From Limnohabitans sp. 63ED37-2 (lineage in GTDB: Bacteria; Pseudomonadota; Gammaproteobacteria; Burkholderiales; Burkholderiaceae_C): a stretch of 64,000 bases of DNA. A program made the translations under genes and the position numbers. How positions within the stretch are numbered: the first letter of the stretch is position 1; each line of letters begins with the position of its first letter. The DNA is taken from NCBI RefSeq assembly GCF_001412535.1, contig NZ_CP011774.1:2785501-2849500 (forward strand), read 5' to 3'. Positions 8,701 through 17,344 of the stretch are shown here, piece by piece. Below the pieces are notes generated by a model, which searched no databases, had not been told where the DNA came from, and saw nothing but the letters and a program-made list of their open reading frames with translations.

Positions 8701-9420
8701 ATGGACACGGTCAAAAAGGTTTTCATCACCGGTGGCACCAGCGGCATTGGCGCGGCCATTGCCCGGGCCTTTGCCGCCACCGGCGCCAGCGTCACGGCCA
8801 CCGGGGCCACACCTGCCGAAGTCGAGGCGGCGCAAGGCCTGAGTGCCAACCGCCTGATCGCCTTCCATGTGCTGGATGTGCGACAAAACGAGCATGTGCA
8901 AACCGTGCTCGGTGAGTTCGGTGAGTTCGATGTGCTGGTCAACTGTGCGGGCATCATCCAGCGCAACGTCGAACACGACCCGGAGGCATTTGCGCAGACG
9001 GTGGACATCAACCTGAACGGCACCATGCGTGTGTGCGCTGCAGCGCGTGCGGGCCTCAAGGCCCGCCAAGGCTGCATTGTCAACACCGCGTCGATGCTGA
9101 GCTTCTTTGGGGGTGGCCTGACACCGGGCTACAGCGCCAGCAAGGGCGGCGTGGCGCAGCTGACCAAGTCACTGGCCATTGCTTATGCGACCGACGGCAT
9201 TCGCGTGAACGCGGTGGCCCCGGGCTGGATCGCCACGCCCTTGACCCAAGCCCTGCAAGACGACCCCACACGCAGCACTCAAATTGTGGGCCGCACGCCC
9301 ATGGGCCGCTGGGGCCAACCCGAAGACGTGGCCGACCCGGTGCTGTTTTTGGCCAGCGACGCAGCCCGCTTTGTCACGGGCGTGGTCTTGCCCGTCGATG
9401 GGGGTTACCTGATCCAATGA
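8701..9420 (+). CDS. SDR-family oxidoreductase
   Basis: A 239-residue classical short-chain dehydrogenase. It has the cofactor motif TGGTSGIG (10-17), NCAG (81-84), the catalytic Ser131 region and the YSASK motif (Tyr144, Lys148). The C-terminal GRWGQPEDVADPVLFLASDAARFVTG is typical of 3-oxoacyl-ACP/gluconate dehydrogenase-like SDRs. It begins 21 bases after the reductive dehalogenase with AGGGAG 7-12 bases before the ATG, so the two are probably co-transcribed. A role in processing the dehalogenation product is possible but only inferred from position. Confidence 0.88.
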   Translation: MDTVKKVFITGGTSGIGAAIARAFAATGASVTATGATPAEVEAAQGLSANRLIAFHVLDVRQNEHVQTVLGEFGEFDVLVNCAGIIQRNVEHDPEAFAQTVDINLNGTMRVCAAARAGLKARQGCIVNTASMLSFFGGGLTPGYSASKGGVAQLTKSLAIAYATDGIRVNAVAPGWIATPLTQALQDDPTRSTQIVGRTPMGRWGQPEDVADPVLFLASDAARFVTGVVLPVDGGYLIQ

Positions 9421-9453
9421 GGCAGGGGCAGCGCCTCGGCCGCCCCCAGGATT

Positions 9454-9771
9454 TCAGGGCTGGGGGCCCCACGGGGCGGACAGCATGAGCTTGTTGTTTT
9501 GCTCACGCATCAGTGGGCGGATCTTGGCGGCAAAAGCCATGAACTCAGGGTCGGCAAACACCTGCGCCCAAAAGGCGCGGCGGTCGGCATCGTCGTCAAA
9601 CTTCCAGACATGGATCAGCTCATTGATCGCGCCCACATCGCCCGTGAAATAGCCCACCAGTTTTTGTGGGTGCTTGGCCAGCGCAGGCCAGCCTTCGTTT
9701 TTGTAGAGCGAAATGACTTCGGACATTTTTCCGACGATCACGGAATAGGTGCGCAGCTCGTAAACGGCCAT
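9454..9771 (-). CDS. NIPSNAP-family protein
   Basis: A 105-residue alpha/beta-barrel protein of the NIPSNAP (dimeric ferredoxin-like) family, recognised from the opening MAVYELRTYSV and the later WKFDDDADRRAFWAQ. GGAGATCCC precedes the chosen ATG; an upstream in-frame extension lacks a ribosome site. These proteins often sit in catabolic clusters but their chemistry is mostly unknown. It is convergent with the SDR and divergent from argE. Confidence 0.82.
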   Translation of the reverse strand: MAVYELRTYSVIVGKMSEVISLYKNEGWPALAKHPQKLVGYFTGDVGAINELIHVWKFDDDADRRAFWAQVFADPEFMAFAAKIRPLMREQNNKLMLSAPWGPQP

Positions 9772-9900
9772 GGGATCTCCAACAGTGGGTGAAAACAACG
9801 GTTCACTTTAGGGTCTCACGCCCTGTTGACCTGTCGGCAAGGTGACGCCTTGATGCAAGCCGCCCTGTAAGATCAAAAAACGCCCCAAGGGGCATTTTTG

Positions 9901-11145
9901 ATGGAATCTGCCATGAACGCTCCAATTTCTCCCGCCGCGCTGGCCCCTGCTGCCACCGCTGTCAAAGCCACCGATCTGGCCGCCCTGCCCTTGATTGAAA
10001 AATGGATCGCCTTTGCCACCGTCTCGCGTGACAGCAACCTGGCTTTGCTCGATTGGACCGAGGCCTACCTGAACGATTTGGGCATCACTTGCAGCCGCAC
10101 TTATGACGACAGCGGCCAAAAAGCCAACCTCTGGGCCACACTGCCCGCGCACGACGGCGAAACCAAAGTCGGTGGCTTGGTGCTGTCGGGCCACACCGAT
10201 GTGGTGCCGGTCGACGGCCAGCCTTGGGACACCGACCCGTTCAAGGTCGTGATCCAAGGCGACAAGATGTTCGGCCGGGGCGTGACCGACATGAAGAGTT
10301 TTGGGGCCATCTGTTTGATGATGGTGCCCGAACTGCTAAAAAGAAAACTCAAGCGCCCGATCCACTTGGCCTTTAGCTACGACGAAGAAGTGGGGTGCAT
10401 CGGCGTGCGGCGCATGATTGCAGACATGCGGGCCCAGGGCTTCAAGCCTGCAGGCTGCATCGTGGGCGAGCCCACCGGCATGCAGGTGGTGATTGCGCAC
10501 AAGGGCAAGCATTCGTACAAAACCACGGTGCACGGTTTTGAGGCGCACTCCTCGCTCACGCCCCTGGGTGTGAACGCGGTCGAGATCGCTTGTGAATTTG
10601 TCGCCAATCTGAAAAGCATGCACCGCGAGCTGGAACAAAGCGGCCCGTTCGACCCGATTTACGACGTGCCCCACACCACCATCCACACCGGTGTGATCGC
10701 AGGCGGCACCGCGCTCAACATCATCCCGCGCCAGTGCGAGGTGACTTGGGAAATCCGCCACCACCACATGAACACGCCCGAAGACCTTTTTGCACGGGCC
10801 CAGGCCTTTGGCGAGAGCCTCGTGCCTGCCATGCAAGCGGTCGCACCCGACACGGGCATCACCCACGAACTCAAATCGGTGTTGCCCGGTTTTGCCACGG
10901 CGGCCGACAGCGAGATCGCGCAGCTGTGCTTTGACTGTGCCGAGGTCGACCCGGCCAGTGGCGCAGGCAAGGTGTCGTTTGGCACGGAAGCTGCGCTGTT
11001 TCACCAGGCGGGTGTGCCCACCATCGTGTGTGGCCCCGGTCACATTGCGCAGGCGCACCAGCCCAACGAGTGGGTCACGCTGGAGCAACTGGCCTGGTGC
11101 GAACGCTTCATGCGCCGCCTGGCCGACAGGGTGTGTGTGGCCTGA
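9901..11145 (+). CDS. argE: Acetylornithine deacetylase, M20 peptidase family
   Basis: A 414-residue zinc hydrolase that removes the acetyl group from N-acetylornithine, or a close amide substrate. Metal and catalytic residues are visible in GHTDVVP (H98, D100), GRGVTDMKSF (D131, bridging) and SYDEEVGC (E163 general base, E164). ArgE-like features include HSSLTPLGVNA and GPGHIAQAHQPNEWV. The ATG at 9901 has GGGG about 8 bases ahead; an in-frame ATG 12 bases on also has GGAA before it, so the start is uncertain by four residues. Not with other arg genes, so a catabolic amidohydrolase role is possible. Confidence 0.85.
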   Translation: MESAMNAPISPAALAPAATAVKATDLAALPLIEKWIAFATVSRDSNLALLDWTEAYLNDLGITCSRTYDDSGQKANLWATLPAHDGETKVGGLVLSGHTDVVPVDGQPWDTDPFKVVIQGDKMFGRGVTDMKSFGAICLMMVPELLKRKLKRPIHLAFSYDEEVGCIGVRRMIADMRAQGFKPAGCIVGEPTGMQVVIAHKGKHSYKTTVHGFEAHSSLTPLGVNAVEIACEFVANLKSMHRELEQSGPFDPIYDVPHTTIHTGVIAGGTALNIIPRQCEVTWEIRHHHMNTPEDLFARAQAFGESLVPAMQAVAPDTGITHELKSVLPGFATAADSEIAQLCFDCAEVDPASGAGKVSFGTEAALFHQAGVPTIVCGPGHIAQAHQPNEWVTLEQLAWCERFMRRLADRVCVA

Positions 11146-11192
11146 TCGCGGCCTGATTTCGAATGTTTTGAACCCTCTACAAGGAAACTCTC

Positions 11193-12161
11193 ATGATGCA
11201 ACGGCGTGAAATTTTGACGGCTACTTTGGGCACAGCTTTGCTGTCCGTTGTGGGTTTGGCCCAAGCCCAATCCACCAAAACGGTGCGCATCGTGGTGCCT
11301 TTTGCGGCCGGTGGTGTGCAAGACACGCTCGCCCGTGCACTGTCACAAGAAATGGCCGCGGCCTTGGGTCAAACCGTGATTGTGGAAAACCGCGCCGGTG
11401 CAGGCGGCACCGTGGGCACCGGTTATGTGGCGCGTGCCGAGGCCGATGGCACGGTGATGGTGGCGGCTGCGGCCAGCCACAACATTGCCGGATCGCTCTA
11501 CACCAAGCTCGCTTATGACCCACAAAAGGATTTCACACCTTTGGCCCACATTGGTAGCGCCAGCTATGTGCTGATGGTGCACCCCGATGTGCCCGCCAAA
11601 AACGCAGCCGAATTCATCCGCTACGCCAAGGCCAACCCCGGCAAGATGAACTACGCCAGCGCCGGTGTGGGCAGCGCCACCCATTTGGCCATGGCCTATT
11701 TCACGGGTCTGTCGGGCACCGACGTGGTGCACATCCCGCTCAAGGCCACGGGCGAAGCCATCAACGAGGTGCTCTCAGGCCGTGCGCAAGCGGTGATCGC
11801 AGCCAGCATTGGAGCGCTCTCTTTTGCCAAAGACAGCCGAGTCCGCTTGTTGGGCGTGACCTCACCCCAGCGCAGCAAATACCTGCCGGACTTGCCCACC
11901 ATCGCCGAGAGCGGCCTGCCGGGTTACCAGTTTGACTCCTGGTTCGGCTTTTTGGGCCCTGCGGGCGTACCTGCTGCCGAGGCCAATCGCATCAACGCGG
12001 CCGTGAGCAAGCTGCTCAAAGACCCGGCGGTGCTGGCCCGCTTGGACAAACAAGGCATCGAGCCGCGCGACATGAGCAACGCCGATTTCAGCAAACTGCT
12101 GGCCGCCGACTATGTGCGAATGGCGCAAGTGGTCAAGGCCTCGGGCGCCAAGATCGACTGA
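11193..12161 (+). CDS. Bug/TctC-family periplasmic solute receptor
   Basis: A 322-residue Bug receptor. The signal peptide MMQRREILTATLGTALLSVV ends near AQA-QSTKTV. The signature VRIVVPFAAGGVQDTLAR, the ENRAGAGGTVG loop and the C-terminal DSWFGFLGPAGVPAAEANR are present. AAGGAAACTCTC precedes the start. It lies 47 bases after argE on the same strand and may be co-transcribed; if so, its ligand could be an acylated amino acid or organic acid (inference). No transporter membrane genes nearby. Confidence 0.9.
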   Translation: MMQRREILTATLGTALLSVVGLAQAQSTKTVRIVVPFAAGGVQDTLARALSQEMAAALGQTVIVENRAGAGGTVGTGYVARAEADGTVMVAAAASHNIAGSLYTKLAYDPQKDFTPLAHIGSASYVLMVHPDVPAKNAAEFIRYAKANPGKMNYASAGVGSATHLAMAYFTGLSGTDVVHIPLKATGEAINEVLSGRAQAVIAASIGALSFAKDSRVRLLGVTSPQRSKYLPDLPTIAESGLPGYQFDSWFGFLGPAGVPAAEANRINAAVSKLLKDPAVLARLDKQGIEPRDMSNADFSKLLAADYVRMAQVVKASGAKID

Positions 12162-12180
12162 CCCACCTGCCAATGCACAA

Positions 12181-12212
12181 GGCTGAACGGGCTGGCAAAA
12201 GTCCGTTCAGCC
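12181..12212. terminator. Hairpin between convergent genes
   Basis: GGCTGAACGG and CCGTTCAGCC form a perfect 10-bp stem around a 12-base loop in the 90-base gap between the convergent bug and cytochrome b genes. There is no U-run on either strand (AAAGCC on plus, TTGTGC on minus), so it may be a weak bidirectional terminator or a 3' end protector. Confidence 0.5.
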
Positions 12213-12251
12213 AAAGCCCCGAATCAAGCGCACGGGCACGGGACGGCTTGG

Positions 12252-12998
12252 TCACAGTGCAGCGCTGTAAATCTCCCACGCGATGTAGACCAGCACACAC
12301 AAGAGCAACACCACCGCCAGCCACACCCGGTTGTGTGCGATCAGATCGGGGCCACGGCCTTCGAGGCGACCCGTGAGCATGGGCAGTGCCAGGTTTTTTT
12401 GGCGCCAAAAGCTTTGACCGGCCAGCAGGGTCAAGTGCAACAGCACCAGGCTCAAGGCCGTGTTGCCAAAAAACTCGTGCAATGACTCGAACACCTCGCC
12501 ACCCAGATCACCGCCCCACTCATGGAAGGTGCCGTAACCGGTCAGGGTCAGCGGCAGCACCACCGCCAGCAAGGCCAGCAAGGAGATGGCCATCCCCAAA
12601 ATCGGCGCCTGCCGCCAGGCCACCGCTTGCCAGGCGCCCCCTGGACGCCAAGCCGTTTGCAAGGTTTTCAGCCAAGCCTTGGCCCCACTGACTTTGCGCC
12701 ACATCGTGCTCCAGCGAATCGGCCTGGGCCCGACCAGGCCATACACGATCCGAAACGCCAACAGGCCCGCCGTGGTGTAGCCCAGCACCACATGCACCAT
12801 CCGCCAGTGTTCGCTGTCGGCGCTGATGTAGGCCCCGACAAAGCTCAGGGCAAACAGCCAATGAAACATGCGCATGGGCGCATCGGTCACGAGGCGGCCA
12901 GGGCCCTGGGGGGCCACCGGCGTGGCAGGTGGGGCTGGTGTGACAGCTGGGCCTTTGGCAGCGCTCGGTTCAGGACGGGTGGAAGTCAAGGTGGTCAT
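12252..12998 (-). CDS. Cytochrome b (b561-like) partner of the SHP/DHC cytochromes
   Basis: A 248-residue integral membrane cytochrome b. After a low-complexity Ala/Pro-rich N-terminus it has RMFHWLFALSFVGAYISADSE, then hydrophobic helices at roughly 70-95, 125-150, 175-200 and a C-terminal one near 225-245. Histidines in the helices (HW of the first, HVVLGY of the next, LHEFF, LHLTLL) fit two b-haems. It is last of three same-strand genes, SHP-DHC-cytochrome b, a known triad in which the b-type protein is thought to pass quinol electrons to DHC. The start follows the usual long soluble N-terminus. Confidence 0.85.
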   Translation of the reverse strand: MTTLTSTRPEPSAAKGPAVTPAPPATPVAPQGPGRLVTDAPMRMFHWLFALSFVGAYISADSEHWRMVHVVLGYTTAGLLAFRIVYGLVGPRPIRWSTMWRKVSGAKAWLKTLQTAWRPGGAWQAVAWRQAPILGMAISLLALLAVVLPLTLTGYGTFHEWGGDLGGEVFESLHEFFGNTALSLVLLHLTLLAGQSFWRQKNLALPMLTGRLEGRGPDLIAHNRVWLAVVLLLCVLVYIAWEIYSAAL

Positions 12999-13025
12999 GG
13001 TGTGCTTTCTGGGTGCAGAGGTGCT

Positions 13026-13583
13026 TCAGTCGTTCCAAGCGCGGCTTTGGCGGACGCTCAGGCCTGCCGGCCGTTTCAGGTGATCGTCGTCAAACAGGCC
13101 CTGCTCGGTGCCGGTGTGGCATGCGGCGCAGTTGGCAGCCGACTTGACGCTGGGCAGTTGCCAGACGGCGGGCTCGATCTTGTGGTGCTTGCGCTCGAAC
13201 CAGGCAGACTTCGTCAGGCGGTCTTGTGGCGGTTCTTCGGCCACGCGCTTGTAGGTGCCTGCATGGGTTTGCAGCCACTGGCCGATCTCGGCCACAGTTT
13301 TGGCATCGATCGAGGCATCGCTGCCGTAATGCCGGTCCAGCCCTTTCATGATGCGTTGCCACGACTTGGCTGGCAGCATGCCGGGCGGGTAAGCCGTGTG
13401 GCATGCCGCACACTCGGCCGTATAAGACGGCAGAACTTTCGCAGGCATGCGGATGCCGTCGGCGTAGGCGCTGGACAGGTTCAGACCAAGCCCCAAGATG
13501 CAGACCGTGGCCTGCCCGAGCGGGCGGCGCATGGCCCGCTGTATGGCTTGAAGAAGGGTGTTCATGGGTGATGCTTTCATCAT
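13026..13583 (-). CDS. Diheme cytochrome c (DHC)
   Basis: A 185-residue periplasmic cytochrome with a signal sequence ending near SAYA-DGIRMP. Two CAACH haem sites are visible at C58/C61/H62 and C152/C155/H156. The first site in a PSYTAECAACHTAYPPGMLP context and the WQRIMKGLDRHYG segment are characteristic of the DHC family. DHC is the low-potential electron donor to SHP in characterised systems. The gene lies 16 bases after the SHP gene and 27 before the cytochrome b gene. Start ambiguous: MMKASP (used) or MNTLLQ 18 bases later; both leave the signal peptide intact. Confidence 0.88.
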   Translation of the reverse strand: MMKASPMNTLLQAIQRAMRRPLGQATVCILGLGLNLSSAYADGIRMPAKVLPSYTAECAACHTAYPPGMLPAKSWQRIMKGLDRHYGSDASIDAKTVAEIGQWLQTHAGTYKRVAEEPPQDRLTKSAWFERKHHKIEPAVWQLPSVKSAANCAACHTGTEQGLFDDDHLKRPAGLSVRQSRAWND

Positions 13584-13599
13584 GGGTGCTTTGGTCGCT

Positions 13600-14037
13600 T
13601 CAGGGCTTGAGCTGGATCAGGTAAGCCAGCACATCGGCTTTTTCCTGTGCGCTGCATTCGCGGCTGAACACGTCTTTGCAGTTGCGCTTGAACCATTTGT
13701 CGACCTTGGCGGTGTCGGTGAAAGCTTTGGCGTTGAAGGCCGGAGCCAAAGGCGCGATGGCTTTGCCCGTGCTCGCGTGCTTGCCCTGGGCGGTGGGCGG
13801 CGTGCCGTGGCAAGAGGCGCACGACCATTCACCGCCCTGGCGTTGGTTGAACAGGGCTTGGCCCCGCTCGGCCTTGGCCGGGGCTCCTGCCTGGGCGGTC
13901 CAGTGGTTGAGCTGCTGTGACGGGCTGGTGTCTGCCGCGTGGGCGGTGTGCATGGCCTGCAGGGCGCACAAGCCCACCCAGGCCCAAAAGCGACGGGTGG
14001 CGCAAGCGCCGAAAGTGTTGGGGGTGCGCCGTTTCAT
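13600..14037 (-). CDS. SHP-type (DUF1924) high-spin cytochrome c
   Basis: A 145-residue exported cytochrome c with a signal peptide ending at TAHA-ADTS. It has one haem site CASCH (C73, C76, H77) and a distal WFKRNCKDVFSREC segment. In sphaeroides haem protein the sixth haem ligand is an Asn next to a disulfide cysteine; N119-C120 with C128 here match that arrangement. SHP binds O2 or NO transiently and works with DHC and a membrane cytochrome b. First gene of the triad, divergent from PepSY and the two-component genes. Assignment follows from motif and context; the physiological role of SHP is still unsettled. Confidence 0.87.
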   Translation of the reverse strand: MKRRTPNTFGACATRRFWAWVGLCALQAMHTAHAADTSPSQQLNHWTAQAGAPAKAERGQALFNQRQGGEWSCASCHGTPPTAQGKHASTGKAIAPLAPAFNAKAFTDTAKVDKWFKRNCKDVFSRECSAQEKADVLAYLIQLKP

Positions 14038-14054
14038 GGTGTTCTCCGATCAAA

Positions 14055-14111
14055 GCTTCAAGGGGTGTGTGGCTCGATTGTGTGAAGCCCTGTTTGAACC
14101 TGGGCTGAAGC
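14055..14111. promoter_or_regulatory. Repeated TGAAGC half-sites between the SHP operon and the PepSY/two-component operon
   Basis: The 118-base divergent gap holds GCTTCA at 14055 and TGAAGC at 14083 and 14106. Such spaced half-sites could be bound by the adjacent OmpR-type regulator. The motif is short and could be chance. Confidence 0.25.
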
Positions 14112-14155
14112 GCTTGTTCATCGGCCGTTCAGCTTTCGTGCGGGACAATCCAAGG

Positions 14156-14521
14156 GTGAAAACCACCCGAAGCCCCATCAGACCGCTGTCGAATTCGCGC
14201 TGGGCCACCTGTGCCCTGCTGGCCTCGCTGATGGTCTGCGTCGCGGTTTGGCATGGCCATGCGCTCGCCAGTGACAAGGGCGACCATGAACGCGCCTTGC
14301 AGGCGGTGCAGTCGGGCCAGGTCTTGCCGCTGGCCAAGGTGCTGGCGCTGGTCGAAAAGGCCCACCCGGGTCAGGTGTTGGAGGTGGAGCTGGAGCACGA
14401 GAAACAACAATGGCACTACGAGATCAAACTCTTGCAGCCCGATGGCCGCTTGATGAAGCTCCTGGTCGATGCCCGCACGGGCGAGGTCTTGAAGCGCCAA
14501 TCCCGAAGTGAACGCCGTTGA
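14156..14521 (+). CDS. PepSY-domain protein
   Basis: A small exported protein of about 121 residues. Hydrophobic residues ATCALLASLMVCVAVWHG form a signal sequence ending near ALA-SDKGDHE. The rest is a single PepSY domain with AKVLALVEKAHPGQVLEVELE and the ending VDARTGEVLKRQ. PepSY proteins next to SHP/DHC clusters and two-component systems are a recurring arrangement and may sense or inhibit in the periplasm. The GTG start is tentative: AAGG abuts it too closely, and an ATG 75 bases later would truncate the signal. Confidence 0.7.
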   Translation: MKTTRSPIRPLSNSRWATCALLASLMVCVAVWHGHALASDKGDHERALQAVQSGQVLPLAKVLALVEKAHPGQVLEVELEHEKQQWHYEIKLLQPDGRLMKLLVDARTGEVLKRQSRSERR

Positions 14522-14566
14522 AAGCGCCATTGAGAATGCAGACCCCAACCCCGTTGAGAAAGTCCC

Positions 14567-15241
14567 ATGCGCATCTTGCTGGTTGAAGACGAACCCACAT
14601 TGCGAGCGCAACTGCACGCTGGCCTGGCCGAAGCCGGGCATGTGGTGGAGCAGGCCGACAACGGGCGCGACGCCCACTTCATGGGCGAGAGCGAAGACTT
14701 CGATGCCGTGGTGCTGGACTTGGGCCTGCCCCTGATGGATGGCCTGACGGTGCTGCAACGCTGGCGCGAAAAGGGCCGCCGAATGCCGGTGCTGATCCTG
14801 ACGGCACGCGACAACTGGCACGACAAAGTGGCAGGCATCGACGCCGGGGCCGACGATTACCTGACCAAGCCCTTTCACATGGAAGAGTTACTGGCCCGTT
14901 TGCGCGCCCTGAACCGGCGGGCCAACGGCATGGCCTCTGCGGTGCTGCGGCTGGGCGATGTGGCGCTGGACACACGCAGCAGCCGCGTGACGGTGCAAGG
15001 CCAAACCGTGCCCCTGACCAGCCATGAATACAAAGTGCTGGACTACCTGATGCACCGCCCGGATGCGGTGGTGTCGCGCAGCGATTTGATCGCGCACCTT
15101 TACGCCCAAGACTTTGAGCGCGACTCCAACACCATCGAGGTGTTTGTGGGCCGCCTGCGCAAAAAACTGCCCACGCTGACGATCGAGGCCGTGCGGGGTT
15201 TGGGGTATCGATTGCGCCAGCCCAAGGTCAAGGCGCCATGA
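14567..15241 (+). CDS. OmpR/PhoB-family response regulator
   Basis: A 224-residue response regulator. The receiver domain has the acidic pocket EDE (7-9), phosphoacceptor Asp51 in VVLDLGLPL, and Lys101 in LTKPFHMEEL. The C-terminal winged helix (about 125-222) ends in the usual VRGLGYRL. It overlaps the kinase gene by ATGA and is 45 bases after PepSY. It probably controls the divergent SHP operon (inference from arrangement). Confidence 0.93.
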   Translation: MRILLVEDEPTLRAQLHAGLAEAGHVVEQADNGRDAHFMGESEDFDAVVLDLGLPLMDGLTVLQRWREKGRRMPVLILTARDNWHDKVAGIDAGADDYLTKPFHMEELLARLRALNRRANGMASAVLRLGDVALDTRSSRVTVQGQTVPLTSHEYKVLDYLMHRPDAVVSRSDLIAHLYAQDFERDSNTIEVFVGRLRKKLPTLTIEAVRGLGYRLRQPKVKAP

Positions 15242-16647
15242 GTTCCGGCCCCCAAGGCCTGATGGGCTCGCTGCGCTTTCGGCTGCTCGCCGCGACCTTG
15301 CTCGGGGTGTCGCTGGCCATGGTGTTGGCGGGTGTGGTGCTCAACGGCTTGTTCCATGAGCATGTGATGCGCCAGTTTGAGAAAGGACTGGCGCAACAGC
15401 TCGACCAAGTCACCGCCCGTTTGTCGGCCGATGCGCAAGGCCAGCCCCTGATCGACGCCCAGGCCTTGTCCGACCCGCGCTGGCAGCGGCCTTACTCGGG
15501 TTTGTATTGGCAACTGGACGATGTGACATCGGCCACAACCCAACTGGGCGTGTTGCGCTCACGTTCTTTGTGGGACACGCAGCTGGCCTTGCCCGCCGAT
15601 GTGCTGCGCGATGGCGAAATCCACGCGCACGAGTTGTCCGGCCCGGGCGACAGCCGCTTGCGCGTGCTGGAACGCACGGTGCGGCCGCACGAGCAGGTGC
15701 GCTGGCGCCTGAGCGTGGCGGCTGACCTGAACGACACAAACGAAGCGGTAGCGGGCTTTCAGCGCATGCTGGCCACCTCGCTGGCGTCGCTGCTCTTGCT
15801 CTTGTTGGCGGCGGCTTGGGCGCAAGTGGCTGTGGGCTTGCGGCCTTTGATGGCTTTGCAGCAGGGCTTGAACACGCTGCGGGAAGGCCGCACGACCCGT
15901 TTGGCGGGCGACTACCCCAGCGAGGTGCAAGCCTTGGTGGACAACTTCAACAGCGTGCTGGACCGCAACGACGAGGTGGTGGGCCGTGCACGCACACAGG
16001 CGGGCAACTTGGCCCATGCCCTGAAAACGCCGCTCACCGTGTTGGACCAGGCCTCGCGTCAAACCAACACGACCAGCCTGGCCCCGCTGGTGCGCGAACA
16101 GGTGCAACGGGCCCGGCGGCACATCGACTGGCACCTGGCCCGTGCTCGCATGGCCGCAACCACCGGCCTGCCCGGCCAGAGGGTGCCCGTGGTCCACACG
16201 CTGCAAGGCCTGGTGCGCGTGATGCAGCGCGTACACGCCGAACGCGACTTGGCCATCACGCTGGAAGAGGGAGATGAGCGTGTACAGTTTGCTGGGGAAG
16301 CGCAAGACCTGCAGGAAATGCTGGGCAATGTGCTGGACAACGCCTGCCAATGGGCGCACAGCGCGGTGCACATTCGTGTGTGGTCCGAGCAGGCTGTGTC
16401 TTCAAGCGCATCCCTGGGGAGGTGCCGCGTCGAGATCGAGGACGATGGGCCGGGCATGCCCGCCGAGCAGATGCCCCGTGTCTTGCAACGTGGCGTGCGC
16501 CTGGACGAATCGGTGCCTGGCAGCGGCCTGGGCCTGGCGATCGTTCAGGACCTGGTGGCGGTGTACGGCGGTGAGCTGCAATTGCAAACCCCGGCAAAGG
16601 GCCGGGGTTTGTGTGTGACCTTGCGATTGCCTGCAGCGTCTGCCTGA
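15238..16647 (+). CDS. Sensor histidine kinase
   Basis: A 469-residue membrane kinase partnered with the response regulator. TM1 lies at about 14-34, the periplasmic sensor at about 35-175, TM2 at about 178-200 (LLLLLLAAAWAQV) and a HAMP region after it. The dimerisation helix contains phospho-His260 in NLAHALKTPL. The ATPase domain shows the N-box NVLDNACQWA, DDGPGMP and GSGLGLAIV. The periplasmic part has no domain I recognise; the link to haem proteins suggests a redox, NO or peroxide signal (inference). Confidence 0.92.
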   Translation: MSSGPQGLMGSLRFRLLAATLLGVSLAMVLAGVVLNGLFHEHVMRQFEKGLAQQLDQVTARLSADAQGQPLIDAQALSDPRWQRPYSGLYWQLDDVTSATTQLGVLRSRSLWDTQLALPADVLRDGEIHAHELSGPGDSRLRVLERTVRPHEQVRWRLSVAADLNDTNEAVAGFQRMLATSLASLLLLLLAAAWAQVAVGLRPLMALQQGLNTLREGRTTRLAGDYPSEVQALVDNFNSVLDRNDEVVGRARTQAGNLAHALKTPLTVLDQASRQTNTTSLAPLVREQVQRARRHIDWHLARARMAATTGLPGQRVPVVHTLQGLVRVMQRVHAERDLAITLEEGDERVQFAGEAQDLQEMLGNVLDNACQWAHSAVHIRVWSEQAVSSSASLGRCRVEIEDDGPGMPAEQMPRVLQRGVRLDESVPGSGLGLAIVQDLVAVYGGELQLQTPAKGRGLCVTLRLPAASA

Positions 16648-16715
16648 CAGGCAAATGGGCTGGCGGGTGGACTTTGTCGACGCCCAGCTTGCGGGCTCCT
16701 GCACCCGTTAAGTGC

Positions 16716-17294
16716 TCAAGGCGCCACAGCTTCGATGGCGATGTCGATGCGCACCTCGTCACCCACATAAGGCGCGAACTTGCCGGCGTTGAACTCGGTG
16801 CGCTTGATGGTGGTGAAAGCATTCGCGCCCAAAGCGGGCTTTCTCATCATGGGGTGGGGCATGGCCAGGAAATTGGTCACGGTCAAGGTCACGGGTTTGG
16901 TCACGCCCTTGATGGTGAGGTTGCCTTCGATGGCCTTGGGCTTGTCACCTTCAAACACCACTTGGGTCGACTTGAAGTTCGCGGTGGGGAACTTGGCGGT
17001 GTCCAAAAAATCTTCGCCTTGGATGTGGCTGTTGAAATCGGCAAAGCCCGTGTTCACCGATTTCATGTCGATGGTGATGTCCACCGAGCCGGTCTTGGCC
17101 GCGGCGTCAAACACCACTTTGCCGGTGGTGTTGCTGAAGCTGCTCAGCTGTGTGGACAGGCCAAAGTGCGAGTACGAGAAACGTGGGAAGGTGTGCGAGC
17201 TGTCCACGTTGTAGGTCACGGGTGCAGCCAAAGCCGAGCCTGCGGCCACAGATGCGAAGGCCAAAGCGGCGGCGAGTTGTTTGAAAGAGGTCAT
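16716..17294 (-). CDS. YceI-family periplasmic protein (second copy)
   Basis: A 192-residue exported lipocalin-like YceI protein that may carry a polyisoprenoid or quinone. Signal peptide MTSFKQLAAALAFASVAAGS ends at ALA-APVTYN. Then come the YceI signatures VDSSHTFPRFSYSHFGLS and DITIDMKSVNTG, closing with EVRIDIAIEA. CAGGAG lies 8 bases before the chosen ATG; an upstream in-frame Met has no such site. It follows another yceI and a cytochrome b561 gene, the same partnership as E. coli yceJ-yceI. Confidence 0.9.
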   Translation of the reverse strand: MTSFKQLAAALAFASVAAGSALAAPVTYNVDSSHTFPRFSYSHFGLSTQLSSFSNTTGKVVFDAAAKTGSVDITIDMKSVNTGFADFNSHIQGEDFLDTAKFPTANFKSTQVVFEGDKPKAIEGNLTIKGVTKPVTLTVTNFLAMPHPMMRKPALGANAFTTIKRTEFNAGKFAPYVGDEVRIDIAIEAVAP

Positions 17295-17344
17295 GAAAAT
17301 ACTCCTGTTGAAAAAGTGGGGTTGAGAAAAAAGGGGATGTGGGT

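Noticed and set aside
14129..14878. 249-codon antisense frame over PepSY and the response regulator
   Set aside because: Overlaps two motif-complete genes on the plus strand and encodes no recognisable protein.
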